A DNA stretch of 64,000 nt, from the NCBI GenBank assembly GCA_037176885.1, contig JAWWNJ010000024.1:1054001-1118000 (forward strand), written 5' to 3'. Shown piece after piece: positions 22,501 through 32,500 of this stretch. The stretch comes from Favolaschia claudopus (lineage: Eukaryota; Basidiomycota; Agaricomycetes; Agaricales; Mycenaceae). The notes beneath the pieces are model-generated. The model saw nothing but the letters and a program-made list of their open reading frames with translations, made no database searches and was not told where the DNA came from. Each line of letters starts with the position of its first letter. Positions within the stretch are counted from its first letter, which is position 1. Both the position numbers and the translations under genes were made by a program.

Positions 22501-23713
22501 GTCTGGAACGTAGTATAATCCCTGGAGGATTCTGCGAGATCCCTGTTATCATATCCAACGAACATGTCCAATGCAGCACCACAAGCTCTGCCAGCAAAAT
22601 GCTCTGCTAGTTTCTCAGTACCCGGGGGCACTCCAGAGTGTTGAATGGTTACTTCATTGAGTCTCTCCAACGAATGTACAATCCGTAAAGATTTTCCATC
22701 CTTCTTGATGACAGCAAAAATCGGCGATCTGTAGGACGAGTTCGAAGGTTCATACACGCCGGCATCAATCTTAGCTTTAATGATGCGACAGAACTCATCG
22801 AAATGTCCGGGGGGAATTGGAATTTGTGAGCATACCCAAGGCGTATGAGGCGCCACAGGCATGTCCACGGGCGGAAAGAATTCATGTTTGAATTGTCCGC
22901 GCTCGTCTTCCTCCCAAGCAAAATGCTGATTATGCTCCATCATGAAGTGGTTCAACAATTTCATTTCTTCTGGCAATAAGAAGCCATTATCATGAGTCTT
23001 GTCGAACACTTCCTTCCGCTCCGCGGTATATCTCCCAGTAGGTGCAAACTCTGGAGGATGCGGACTGATCGTCGGCATGTCCTTCAGCGGATCACCAGTG
23101 ATATTCCGCACTATCCTAAACTTCTCATCAACTCGACCTAAAATGGGCCTCACTTTGTCTGCCACGGGCTTATACTTGTTAGCAAACACCCGCTCTGGTT
23201 CAGGCTTGGGGTCAAGCTGCTCCATTACGAACTGCTGCCTGGGCGTATCAGGTACAGGCAAATCTAAGTGAACCACATTCTTAGGCGGTAGTCCGCGGAC
23301 CGGATCAATCGGCTCCTCGGCACCACTTACTGCAACGTTCGTTGACTCCGCCGTCAGAAGAGCCGCCTCCGCGCGCTTAGCCTTACGTTTGGCATTCTTC
23401 TTCTTTCCACGGTTCAACTTTTTCGACCGCTTCTTCGGCTTACTCGGCGGACCGTCCTCTTTAAACAAGAAAATATCCATTCCCTTGTCTTTTTCCATTG
23501 TTCCAGCGTACTGGTTCAACAGAACGGAGGCGTCCTTATCTCCACTAAAACTCTGCTGAGAGGCCATCAAATACGCCATTTGACGGTCTGCCTGCGTCAC
23601 AACATCACCCGACTTAGGAAATCCATAACCAATGCAAATCAACTGCCCCTGCTCATCCAACTCAAACGCTACAGTGGCTTCTCCCCCCTCTACGAGTTCC
23701 TCGAAGACCTCTG
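19560..23713 (-). CDS. pol: Pol polyprotein: reverse transcriptase, RNase H, integrase
   Basis: An uninterrupted frame of about 1,384 codons. Reverse transcriptase has LDMF (motif A) and YIDDVPV (motif C). RNase H shows its acidic residues in QVDTSWRA, KRELYGMM and ETDALYIKG plus HVPGERFAPDGLSR. Integrase has the HHCC zinc domain (HDSLGH ... CLPCQNR) and the D, D, E core (IHTDVMVMG, IVTDNAGQF, NGKIESGHF). A GPY/F-like module follows (GRYLGPMVVIRRTKGGAY), then an acidic Ser/Glu tail ending GPRRSRRNRK. There is no chromodomain, which many fungal Ty3 integrases carry. The frame is -1 relative to pro and opens at the slippery site at 23714-23720. No stop or frameshift is seen, so the enzyme set looks functional. 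Confidence 0.95.
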
Positions 23714-25047
23714 AAAATCCTGTTTGGCTTTAGCAGGTTCAGGTGGTTCAGATTTTCCAGTGTCTCGATTAAATTTACGTCCGCGGGGCACTGTAGGAAA
23801 AGTACTAGTGCGTCCTGTATACGGATCTGTAATTGTAACCTCGACTTCGCCGGACTTTTTGCTTGCGAAAACTGTCTCCGCCAAAATTTCAAAAGGCCTC
23901 CCTAGAAGTACCTCATAGGGAACGCTTGGTAGTATGTGCACCTGAAGGTACATCACAATCCCATTGAAATTGAACGGCACATTTTTCGCCAACCCCATGG
24001 TTGTCTGAGTTTGGTTGTTGGCGGCCACCATATCACAAACGATTTTAGGATCCCATTTCAGACCAAGCTCTTCTGCAAGAGTGGCGTTCATGGACACAAT
24101 TTGTGACCCACTATCTGTAATGGCTTCCACATATTTTCCGTTTATGGTTGGGCGAACACACCGGAGTCCTCCAGAATTCACCGCGGAAGGCACTGAAGGA
24201 ACCTTCACCTTCCTAGGCTCTTTTCCAGCTGGTAACGACTCAAAGTACTGCAATACTGGGTCACCACAGATCACACTTCCTTGCGGAAGGTCCCCGTCCC
24301 CGGAGGTAACTAACTCTGGGTAGGTGTCAAAGTATAATACTGAGACAGTCGCTCCTGACTCGTCAACCGTCACACAAGACGTTTCTTCTTCCCGCACATT
24401 AACTTCTAGTCCTTCATCTTCGTCCGCGGAGCTCTCCTCAGATTCTTCAGAGACTCGTTGAACCATAAAATTCTGGACCCTAGCTGGAATAATCTCGCCT
24501 GAAGTTGTTTTCAAGAAGCGACTCCTATTTTTCCTCTTGCTACCACCTTCTAGTGTACGTCGAAGGTTGTCATTACTATCCAAGAGAGCCCCCAACTTCA
24601 CCGGAATTACAGTATCACGAATGCTCTTGACAATTTCTGCCGTAGCGGCGTCTTTACGCTGCGTGTCCCGCGGCGCTCGAGGCTTTCGCTCAACTGGTCC
24701 TGGCTTAACAGGTTGCTCATCATTGGGTTTCCTGGGTAGTGCAGGTCGAGGCGCGGGGTCAGATAGAGGCTTAACATCTTTGAAGGGAAGTTCCTTCTCT
24801 GTCGCCTTTTTCTTATCCGCTGGCTCGTCCTCGGAGTCGCTGACCTCTTCCACAGTAACTCTAGGTCTCCGCGGGGGATTCCTTCTCTCCATTACAACTT
24901 CAACTCGATTCTCGATCTCAGGCTTCTTGGACTTCTTTCCACTCGAGCGCTCGTCTGACTGTTTTTTTGTATTTTTATCATTTTCTTCACGGTCTTTCGT
25001 CTTTGGTTCCTCAGGAGCCTTCCGTGATCGGGTCTCCCTCACCGGGT
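23690..25047 (-). CDS. pro: Pro: retroviral-type aspartic protease with a long charged N-terminal extension
   Basis: About 450 residues. The first half is highly charged (Lys/Glu/Pro-rich, e.g. KKSKKPEIENRVEVV). The C-terminal part is the retropepsin fold: VEAITDSGSQIVSM carries the catalytic Asp (DSG rather than DTG), and PSVPYEVLLGRPFEIL is the usual later strand and loop. The protein ends QDFQRSSRNS just after the second slippery heptamer. It lies in the -1 frame relative to gag and is presumably made as a Gag-Pro fusion; no ATG at its start is needed. The protease would process the polyprotein in the virus-like particle. Confidence 0.88.
23714..23720 (-). promoter_or_regulatory. Probable -1 frameshift site at the pro/pol junction
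   Basis: Again G GAT TTT, read as Asp-Phe in the pro frame (KQDFQRSS) and leading in -1 into the open pol frame (SEVFEEL). It is the same heptamer as at the gag/pro junction. Confidence 0.6.
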
Positions 25048-26442
25048 AAAATCCCGTCCTCCTTGAAGAATTAGTTGCCTAAGTTCCCCAAGGTTGTTTT
25101 CGAGCCTAGCAATCTGTTCATCCTGCGCGGACTTTCCCGTGTTTCCAGGAGACTCCCGCGGAGTTGAACTTTGCTCTGCGTCTGCCGCGGTAGAACCAGC
25201 CGACGTAAAGAAAACAGCAAAATGATCCTCATGCAGGAAGCTATTATTTCGGTGACTGTAATAGTCGCGCGCTTTGGTCATCGGACTTTTATTGCGTGGT
25301 TCAATAGGAATATTTTTCCCATCGAAGGTCTGAAGTTTCCCATCCTTGGAGAGGGAAAGAATTCCACCCGCTAGGTCCGTCGCACGCTCCTTGCAGTTGC
25401 CAATATAATGATATAGCTCCCAACAGTAATAACACTCATCCCTTCTTGGACGCTTGTCACCAGTGTTATGACTTCTATAATCAGATCTGTCGCCAGACCT
25501 CCCCGGATTGTTGGACGTGCCTTTTTCCAAAGCCTCATGCATTTTGGACATAATCTGTTTCTGGTCCGCGGTGAACTTATCCAGATGTCCAGCAAGTGCT
25601 TGTTCGACATTGTCCTTCACATCCTTGGAGATGCGCTCTTGACTCGCCTGAGTCTCTTTCTCCAGTCTATCAAGACGAGCTTTCAACTTCTCGCCTTCAT
25701 CCTCTTCTGCGCCATACAACACTGTCGCTTTCCGTCTTCCGTCGGATGTGTCTCCAAAGAATATTGAGTCGTTGTTCTTCATAAGAGTCGTCAAAATATC
25801 CTCGAAGTCCGTCCACTCGTACAAATCATCCTGGTGCGTTTGTGGTGCTTTGAACACCTTGCCTGGATTTGCAGTCTCAAACTCCTTTTTGGCACGCTGA
25901 TAGGAACCCAACTCCGTCGGAGACTTGGTTATGATTATTGAACGGAGATCATCTCTGAACGTAGGGTGAATACCCTCAAGAAAATCCCTCGCCAACTCTC
26001 TCTGAGATAACCATTCCCTATCTTGGTTCATGGTTCCTGCGCGTCCGCGGAACTCGCGAATAAAAGTCGACAACTTATTTTCTTCGCCAAGTCTTACAGG
26101 ACGATTCCTCCAGCCTTTAAGCCAGGAGGCCCATCCCGCGCGGGAGCCTTTCTCAACTGCTCGTACTTCTGGATACGAATTAATCACATCCGTCTTCCAA
26201 TCTTCATAAGTTCCAGTTTTATAGGACGACAACGCAGTCCACTCTTTCTGGATCTTACTGTTCGCATAGTGTTGCGCTAGCCACTTTTTGGCTGTATCAC
26301 TAATGTTCCCCTGCTTTTCAAACAGATCCTCAATCCCCGACAAGTACTTGGGCAAATCCCCGGAGTCATCTTCAAACTTCAGGTTATGTCTCCCAAACAA
26401 GTCAGGAATCTTGGTTTTATCTAGTTCGACGTGCTGGGCCAT
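25039..26442 (-). CDS. gag: Gag nucleocapsid protein with a CCHC zinc knuckle
   Basis: I chose the ATG at 26442 (MAQHVELDKTKIPDLFG), the first in a frame that stays open upstream to about 26890 without another ATG. From there the protein is 467 residues. It contains a retrotransposon-gag-like helical region (WASWLKGWRNRPVRLGEE through FLEGIHPTFRDDLRSI), a coiled segment (DRLEKETQASQERISKDV) and a zinc knuckle CYYCWELYHYIGNC (CX2CX4HX4C). It ends GGRDFTR at the TGA at 25039-25041. It would form the particle shell and bind the RNA. If an upstream exon exists, a further ~110 residues of Ser/Arg-rich sequence could be added. Confidence 0.88.
   Translation of the reverse strand: MAQHVELDKTKIPDLFGRHNLKFEDDSGDLPKYLSGIEDLFEKQGNISDTAKKWLAQHYANSKIQKEWTALSSYKTGTYEDWKTDVINSYPEVRAVEKGSRAGWASWLKGWRNRPVRLGEENKLSTFIREFRGRAGTMNQDREWLSQRELARDFLEGIHPTFRDDLRSIIITKSPTELGSYQRAKKEFETANPGKVFKAPQTHQDDLYEWTDFEDILTTLMKNNDSIFFGDTSDGRRKATVLYGAEEDEGEKLKARLDRLEKETQASQERISKDVKDNVEQALAGHLDKFTADQKQIMSKMHEALEKGTSNNPGRSGDRSDYRSHNTGDKRPRRDECYYCWELYHYIGNCKERATDLAGGILSLSKDGKLQTFDGKNIPIEPRNKSPMTKARDYYSHRNNSFLHEDHFAVFFTSAGSTAADAEQSSTPRESPGNTGKSAQDEQIARLENNLGELRQLILQGGRDFTR
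25048..25054 (-). promoter_or_regulatory. Probable -1 frameshift site at the gag/pro junction
   Basis: On the minus strand the heptamer is G GAT TTT, read in the gag frame as Asp-Phe just before the gag stop. Slipping one base back continues in the open pro frame. It differs in one base from G GAU UUA, the known slippery site of the MMTV pro/pol junction. Confidence 0.6.
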
Positions 26443-26960
26443 AGTGTTTTGTTGTAGGGGGTTTTGATTGGCTACTGAGTTCGAAATAGCCTCAAGGTTC
26501 TGATCCAAATGATCAGACTGCTCGCCGTCCGAAGGGATAGCCTGTCCTTGGAAAGGAAACGCTTCTGTCAAGTCTAATTCCTCCGCGGAACTCGCTCTTC
26601 TTCTTCTGCGAACAGGAGATGAACTATACGACCGTCCGGTACTGGAGTTTTTGGTCGTACGGGGTTTTCTGCCAGACGCCGAGGATCCCCAATTTACTGT
26701 CTCTGGTATAAGACTGCTCCTTGAAGTCGACGCTTGAGCGGGTTCTTGTAATGCAACCCTGGCTTGCTCTAGCAAACTCCTTGAACCTGCTCCGGTATTT
26801 AATGGAGACGGGCTACGCTGGTGCTTGCTCTTCCCCGAACTCTTTCGTTTTCGAGGGGCGGAAATGTTGACTGGTTCAACTTTTCCCGGAAAGTCCTTCT
26901 TCTAGACTCTCCCAAACTATAGCAACTTGTTTTGCTTCAACAACCAAGAGACAAATGGAC
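26443..26960 (-). other. Retrotransposon leader between the primer-binding site and the gag start
   Basis: About 520 bp on the minus strand. The gag frame is open through most of it (Ser/Arg-rich) but has no ATG. It has one CCGCGG at 26583. It is expected to hold the 5' leader and packaging signal. No other feature seen. Confidence 0.5.
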
Positions 26961-26978
26961 CCCTCGCGGTGGGCTCCA
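26961..26978 (-). other. Primer-binding site
   Basis: Two bases after the 5' LTR, the minus strand reads TGGAGCCCACCGCGAGGG. Starting with TGG, it is complementary to a tRNA 3' end CCA. I cannot say which tRNA without a tRNA set. Confidence 0.65.
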
Positions 26979-26980
26979 GA

Positions 26981-28817
26981 TGAAACGCTGCACTTGAATA
27001 TATCGATATGAGATGCAAAGTGCGCAATGGACTAATCCACTACAAAACACACAAACAACTCAACCAACACACACAACACTCCAACACTTATATATGTCTC
27101 AACAAGATACACCAAGTGCTTCCTATTGAGTTCGTGGGGTCCAATCCGAAATCCAGATGTAGTTCAACTTCGTCTACTGGTCTGAACTGACGCAAAACAA
27201 GTTCTTTACTGACTATAGTTTAGAGGAAATCCGTCCGCGGACTTTCCAATGAACAAGGTATATCGGTTTTTAGGATACAAGACTGGGAGGAACTCCAACA
27301 GTCAGGGCGAATTGAATATATTAGACACCAGCCAATTGCTAGAAATGCCTCGTACACACACTTCTTACAGTGCCACTGCTACTGTAGACCTGAACTTCCA
27401 AGCTCTCAGGTACGTTTGACACTCCTTTATATAGCACAAGCTCCAAGGCACTAATCGTATCCCGTCAGGTTACGTGCAGGCAAGTCTGAACACGATGCGT
27501 CCGCGGATAGATCGTCTACTCTCTTCGACTTGGGGAGATACTAGTTCACTCTTAAGCACACTTTCACTTCAACTGATTCTGAGTAGTCCGCGGGTTAAGT
27601 GGACCAGTCAAACACAACACTGGTAAATGGGGGCGAGCAATGCTCAAACGGGCCAAGTCCTTGGAAGGTTACTGGGTTGGCTATGCCACGACAAAACTCC
27701 ACAGTCCAAAGTTTCCGCGGGTGAACGCTTCTAGAAACTTAAGTCTTAATTCACACTTGTCTGAACTTCAACAATTCGTTCCTAATGAAGACAAAAACTA
27801 GCAAGCAGATAACTCCAATTTAAATGCCTCTACGTCCCTGCCTGAGTACACCAACGCCGTCAATGACCTGCGCGCGATGAACTACACAAACGACGAGAAA
27901 TACATGGTCTTTTATACTAATGCCAAGAAAATACATGATGTAAACAAATCTGAGTCAAGATACAGAAACAATTGAGTTGGGATTGGGTATACGTAGATCT
28001 AGCAGCCGTCTGCCGCTCTGAATCGTCACGATCCGTCCAGGAAAAGTCATCTATTCTGACCATCTCACGGTTGAATCACTATCTTGGTCATCCGCGGATG
28101 TGTATCACTGTTCCGCTCCGACGTGTCTCCCCGGCATCCATGTAGATCCTCTAAATCATATGGTTGCTCCACTCCGTCTAGACCGTTCTAGATCTCTAGT
28201 TCTGTTTCCAGACCATCAGATCACCGTCTAAGACATTCCTATGCTTCAGTGTCAAACTATCTCATCAGCGGCATACAGGAAAGTGCTTCCGTGATGTACA
28301 TGCCGAGTCCGCGGAGTATGCTCCGTGACATGATGGATGTCCGCAATCACTGTTCCAGATCTGAGGCATCACCCTGCCATTGATCCAACGTCCGGCACCC
28401 TTATGTTCAAGGTACATTGGTGCGGCAACTTGTCTGTAAGTCTTCGGCAGGTCCGCGGCGTCTATGTATCTCATAGACCTTTCGTTTGGATACTCCGCGG
28501 GCCTTCCTCCGACATTCCGTCTTGCCTTACTACAAGTCCAGACTGCACTTCAACTCAGTCTTCATCTGTTACTCTTGCAATACCCAAAACCTTGGGTTAC
28601 TCCGTGTGCCGCGGGCCTCTATGATTATCTCCAGTAACGTTACGACCAGCAGCTCGGAGCTCACTCTGATCCTCCTTCAAGTCACCATGAACAGGAGTAC
28701 TGACTTCCTATTGATAGTCGAGTAAAGCCCTTAGTGCCATGCGGCTAATATGGGTATTTGTGCCACAAGTCACTACAAAAGCTAGATAAATACGCGCAAA
28801 ATTGACCACGCGTATCA
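26981..28817 (-). repeat. 5' LTR of the retrotransposon
   Basis: Right-hand copy of the 1,837-bp LTR. It drives gag-pro-pol toward lower coordinates. It holds the same nine CCGCGG sites shifted by 16,153. The end CACGCGTATCA is followed at once by the second GCGG target copy. Confidence 0.95.
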
Positions 28818-29210
28818 GCGGCTGAAGATCTCGGCTTGGATGACGCCGCCGACAGCGAGCGTAACCCCGAGCGGAGTCCCATCCCGAGCCTCATCTCGTG
28901 CCCACCTAGCCCCACTGGGGATGAGTATCCTGTTAAGGCGGAGGACGGCGAGGGAGCGCCAGCGGCGACTGCAGAGCAGGCGACTGCGCCGCCCGTCCAT
29001 CAAGTGCAGGTGTGTGGATATTGTGTTTTGTCTTCATCCTTGGTGACAGCATTTTAGCTCGTCAACATCTATGGGACGCGGATGGTCCAGTGCGGATGTG
29101 TCGATGGCAAGCACGGAGAGCTTCGTCGTCGTCAAACGTACGCGTTCGAGGCTAGTGACGGGACGGTGGTGATCAAGAAATTCAGGACGATGATTGTTGC
29201 GTTGAACTGA
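28818..29210 (+). pseudogene. 3' part of the interrupted host gene
   Basis: Begins with the second GCGG copy. The exon reads EDLGLDDAADSERNPER through PPVHQVQ to 29009, then an intron to 29057, then the last exon LVNIYGTRMVQCGCVDG to the stop at 29208-29210 (ending FRTMIVALN). Its frame matches the upstream half at 10827 if the element and one GCGG copy are discounted. The C-terminal strand-rich segment with Cys-Gly-Cys is not a domain I can name. Without its promoter this half is probably silent, unless transcribed from the LTR. Confidence 0.7.
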
Positions 29211-29581
29211 TAGCGGAGGGCATGAGATGGCGCGTAGACAGCTTGTCGGTAGACAGTCGGAGAGGTTTCGGCGGCGGTGAACGCGTCTTTGAGGGGAGAA
29301 GTGTAGATACGGAGGAGACCAAGCGGCGCGTTCCCACGTTTGGCAGCTTTACGTAACGGCAATATACACTTTTTCCTTCCAAGTCCTTTCACCTAAGTAC
29401 GCGTTTGCTCTGGGACCGCTTCCACCGCCTGGCTAGCGGTGTTTTTGTCTGGGAAGATGCTCCGTCAACCCTATGGGGCCGTGGGACACACACGCGTCAT
29501 TGTGGCCGCCTTTGCGATCTCTTTCTCTGCCGTTTGCTCGACGTCTTTGGGTCGCGAATTTGTGGATTCAGCACTGCGGCG
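29211..29581. other. Spacer between the interrupted gene and the KDZ gene
   Basis: 371 bp with no supported coding sequence. A minus-strand open frame at 29132-29392 overlaps the last exon of the host gene and has no domain. It should include the promoter of the KDZ gene. Confidence 0.45.
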
Positions 29582-32500
29582 ATGACCTCCTTGAATGTAT
29601 CTCCGAAACGACCTGGCATGCGCTCCGCCGGCGTGAACTCTTTTGTGGAGTTTGAATCTCACACCTCAGATACGACACACGATACAGAATTCAAGTCGTC
29701 GCAGGACGGAAGACGCGGTCATCGAATTGCTGTTAATATACAGGCAAAGCGGAGAAAACTACACCCTTCGCAGCTGGAGGACGCTTGGGGAGACTGGGTA
29801 CCGCTGCGTGAGGATGGGGAGGGTTTGGACGCGCACGGTGACGATGAGGACGGCGAGGAGGGGGCGATGGCCGGGGAGAAGAGAAAACGATATGATAGCT
29901 CGGTATGTCGGCGGGTGCTGGGAGGATTGGAGAGCTACTGATCGACGAGAGGCTAGGATGACCCCATGAAACTTTGGAGACCCATGATCCAGTTTTTCTT
30001 GGATGAGCTGCTTAGGCGTGAGGGATTGGGATGCAAGGACTCGGCGGTTGTATGTTCGTGCTGCGAGACACCCCTCGTCGGGAACGCCACAAGGGTTCGA
30101 TGCGAGGACTGCGGAGAGTTCATCCAGTGCGGTGCGTGCGCCGTGTCTAGGCACGAAGTCATGCCCCTCCATAGGGTGCAGGTGGGTTTGACGCAGATGT
30201 TGCCTTCTTGAGACTGACCGTCATGGTAGCGGTGGAACGGAAGGTTTTGGGCCACAGCGTCGTTGGCGGCGCTTGGATGCGTGTACCAGTTGGGCCACGG
30301 CGGCTTCCGCTGCCCTCATCCGGCGTCGAAGGAGCGTGATATGGTGGTGGTGAATTTTCCCAATATTCACTGCATCAAGATCCGTTACTGCGCTTGCGAC
30401 GTATCCGACACTGCGAATAACTTGCAACAGCTGTTGCGGAATGGGTGGTACCCTGCGACGACTGTGGATCCAGGGACATGCGCGACGCTTTCGACGCTCA
30501 AGACCTTCCGCTTGCTGAACGTCATAGGTAACCTTACCATCCATGACTTTGTCAAGACGCTGGAGCGCAGTACGGACGCCGCAGGCTTGCATTCCGTGCC
30601 GGTAAGTTGAGTAGAAATGGAGGTCGAAGTTGGGCTGAGGGCTGTTTCAGGACAGGTACAAATCGTTTGGGCTGATGTCGCGGCAGTTTTCGTTCCTCCA
30701 GCGGCTGAGGCGTGCCGGTCGGGGGCACGATGAGCGCGGAGTGGCGGAGACGCGTCAGGGTGAGTGTGCAGTGTTGTGCTGGGCTTGCCCGCACGACGCT
30801 ATCAACTTGCCTATCGGATGGAGGGAAGTCGCACCCGAATTTCAGTGAGCGATTGTTTCTCCCTTTTTTTGGAAGGCTTGTGGCTGAGGCGAGGGACTGC
30901 GTGAATTGCAGGTATCTGTTCATTCTGGTGGTAGCCATGGACGCAAATTACAGGATGAGGAATCGTTTACGGGCTAATGAGAAGGACGACCCTGCGCTGG
31001 GATCGGGTTGGGGGTATCTAGTGGAGGAAACGGAATATCACGAACATCTGCGTGGTTATGTGGGCGAGGAAGATGTGAGCATATCTTTTTGGTCCCGTAT
31101 GGAGGCGTAACTGATGAAGGTCGGAATTCGAATGTAGGTGAGTACCTGTGTGGCGTTTCAAGCGTTGTTACAGAAAGATACGCGCGTTACGACGGGCCTA
31201 CGCTGCTCGGGGATCGGGGGAGTGGTGTGTGCCCGGCATGAGGTGGTTCGGCCCGCAGGGATTGGGGGATCTTCAGAAGGGTGAGCGGTAAGTGAAAGAG
31301 AATCAGTGCGTGGAACGGTAGAGCTGATAGGCCTTTTCAGTTACGCAAATATGGATTATATCCTGCTTTCCGCACTGCTGGGGGTGACGGCGATGTATCT
31401 AGCGATATCGTACGATATCGCCTGTCAGTGGCGCATCAAATTTCCCCAGCGCTTGCGAGAAATGCCTGAACGGCTGAAGCTGGACTTGGCGAAAATCACG
31501 GTGCTGTTCGCGCTGCCTGTCTGGCATGCAGCGGCCCATGAACGGAACTGCCAGGTGCAGAATTCGTTGTCGTACACGGTGGGGGGTGGGGGCGAACCGA
31601 TGGTGAGGGCGTGGAACGGGTCTGGTCTCGGTTGAATCCGTTGGGTTGGGCTACAAGGGAGAAAGGCAAGGGGGGGAGAGCGGACGCTATCGAGGACGAA
31701 GTGGACCATTTGAATTTTGAGAAGAATGTTAATTTGGGTAAGGGGATTGGCTACAAACGTTTTATATTCCGCTAAAAAGCTCGTAGGTACAACCCTTCCG
31801 CGAAAGCTGGTGGTGGCAATTGACGAGCGCGATCGACAGATCGCCAGTTTTCAGCAGGTGGACGAAACGTTGGAGGAGGAGGTTCGGGAGGAGTGGCAGG
31901 AAGTCATTGATTCCTGGCAGCGGGATCGGACGAAGAAAAACCCGTACGCACCGGCAGAGGAGTCTCGCGGTGAGTCATTGGCTGGGACCGCGATTCAGAG
32001 GCGGATGGCTGACTGGCCGGCAGAATTTTCTGCGGCGGGTATACGGGCAAGGCTAGCGCAGGAGGAACTGGAGGAGGCGGCAACGGGGGAGGGAAGATTG
32101 CATGTCACAAGTATGAGTGCCTTTTTGGTCGCGGGGCTGCAGCTTGAAACGGATCAGTAAGTGTAGACGTGGTGGTGGGGTACGCAGAGGGTTGACGAAT
32201 GTCTTGCAGATTAAGAATACGACGCGAACTGAAGGGGAGACCACTGCTAGTCGCAGATCAGAGCGAGCGCGTCGCGCAGCTTCGACGGTCTTTCTTTGTC
32301 AAATTGGGGCGATTCCGGAAGGTCCAAGCCGTATACATGCCTAGTGCCGGCGAACAGTTGCTGGAGGATGAGGAAAAGCGAGATTCAGAGTCGAGCGCTC
32401 CGCTGGCGGAGGATGTCAAGGTGTATCTACCGTCCGAATTACCGCCGGGGAGGAGAAATGCGTGCGGGGAGAAGTTGCGGGCAAAGGAAGCGCGTTTGCG

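Larger units (their letters stand above)
10828..28817 (-). mobile_element. Giant Ty3/gypsy-type LTR retrotransposon, 17,990 bp, apparently complete
   Basis: Two direct repeats of 1,837 bp begin TGAAACG and end GCGTATCA (TG...CA). They enclose 14.3 kb and are flanked by a GCGG duplication. The transcription direction is minus: a TGG-starting primer-binding site follows the right-hand LTR, and the polypurine tract GAAGGGGAGA lies next to the left-hand LTR. On the minus strand gag (zinc knuckle), pro (DSG), and pol in the order RT, RNase H, integrase (typical of Ty3/gypsy) have intact catalytic residues. The integrase C-terminus has a GPY/F-like module and an acidic, Arg-rich tail but no chromodomain that I can see. 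Three spliced genes lie in the opposite direction between pol and the 3' LTR, making the element about three times the usual Ty3 length. The LTRs showed no difference where I compared them, so insertion looks recent. Confidence 0.95.
10828..28817. promoter_or_regulatory. Dispersed CCGCGG palindromes (about 53) across the whole element
   Basis: Reading the element I count nine CCGCGG in each LTR and 35 internally (12738, 12898, 13258, 14306, 15797, 15920, 16514, 16841, 17068, 17483, 17552, 17837, 18253, 18479, 19171, 19584, 19763, 20195, 21053, 21281, 21965, 22150, 22357, 23021, 23293, 23781, 24181, 24424, 24668, 24869, 25156, 25185, 25566, 26045, 26583). That is one per 340 bp. Outside the element I find only six in 46 kb. 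Flanks favour T or C before and A or G after (consensus YCCGCGGR); 19 are exactly TCCGCGGA. Inside coding sequence the hexamer falls in different reading frames (PRG, SAE, TAE, RG), so selection is at DNA level. Everted CGG half-sites are classical Zn2Cys6 targets. Confidence 0.8.
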
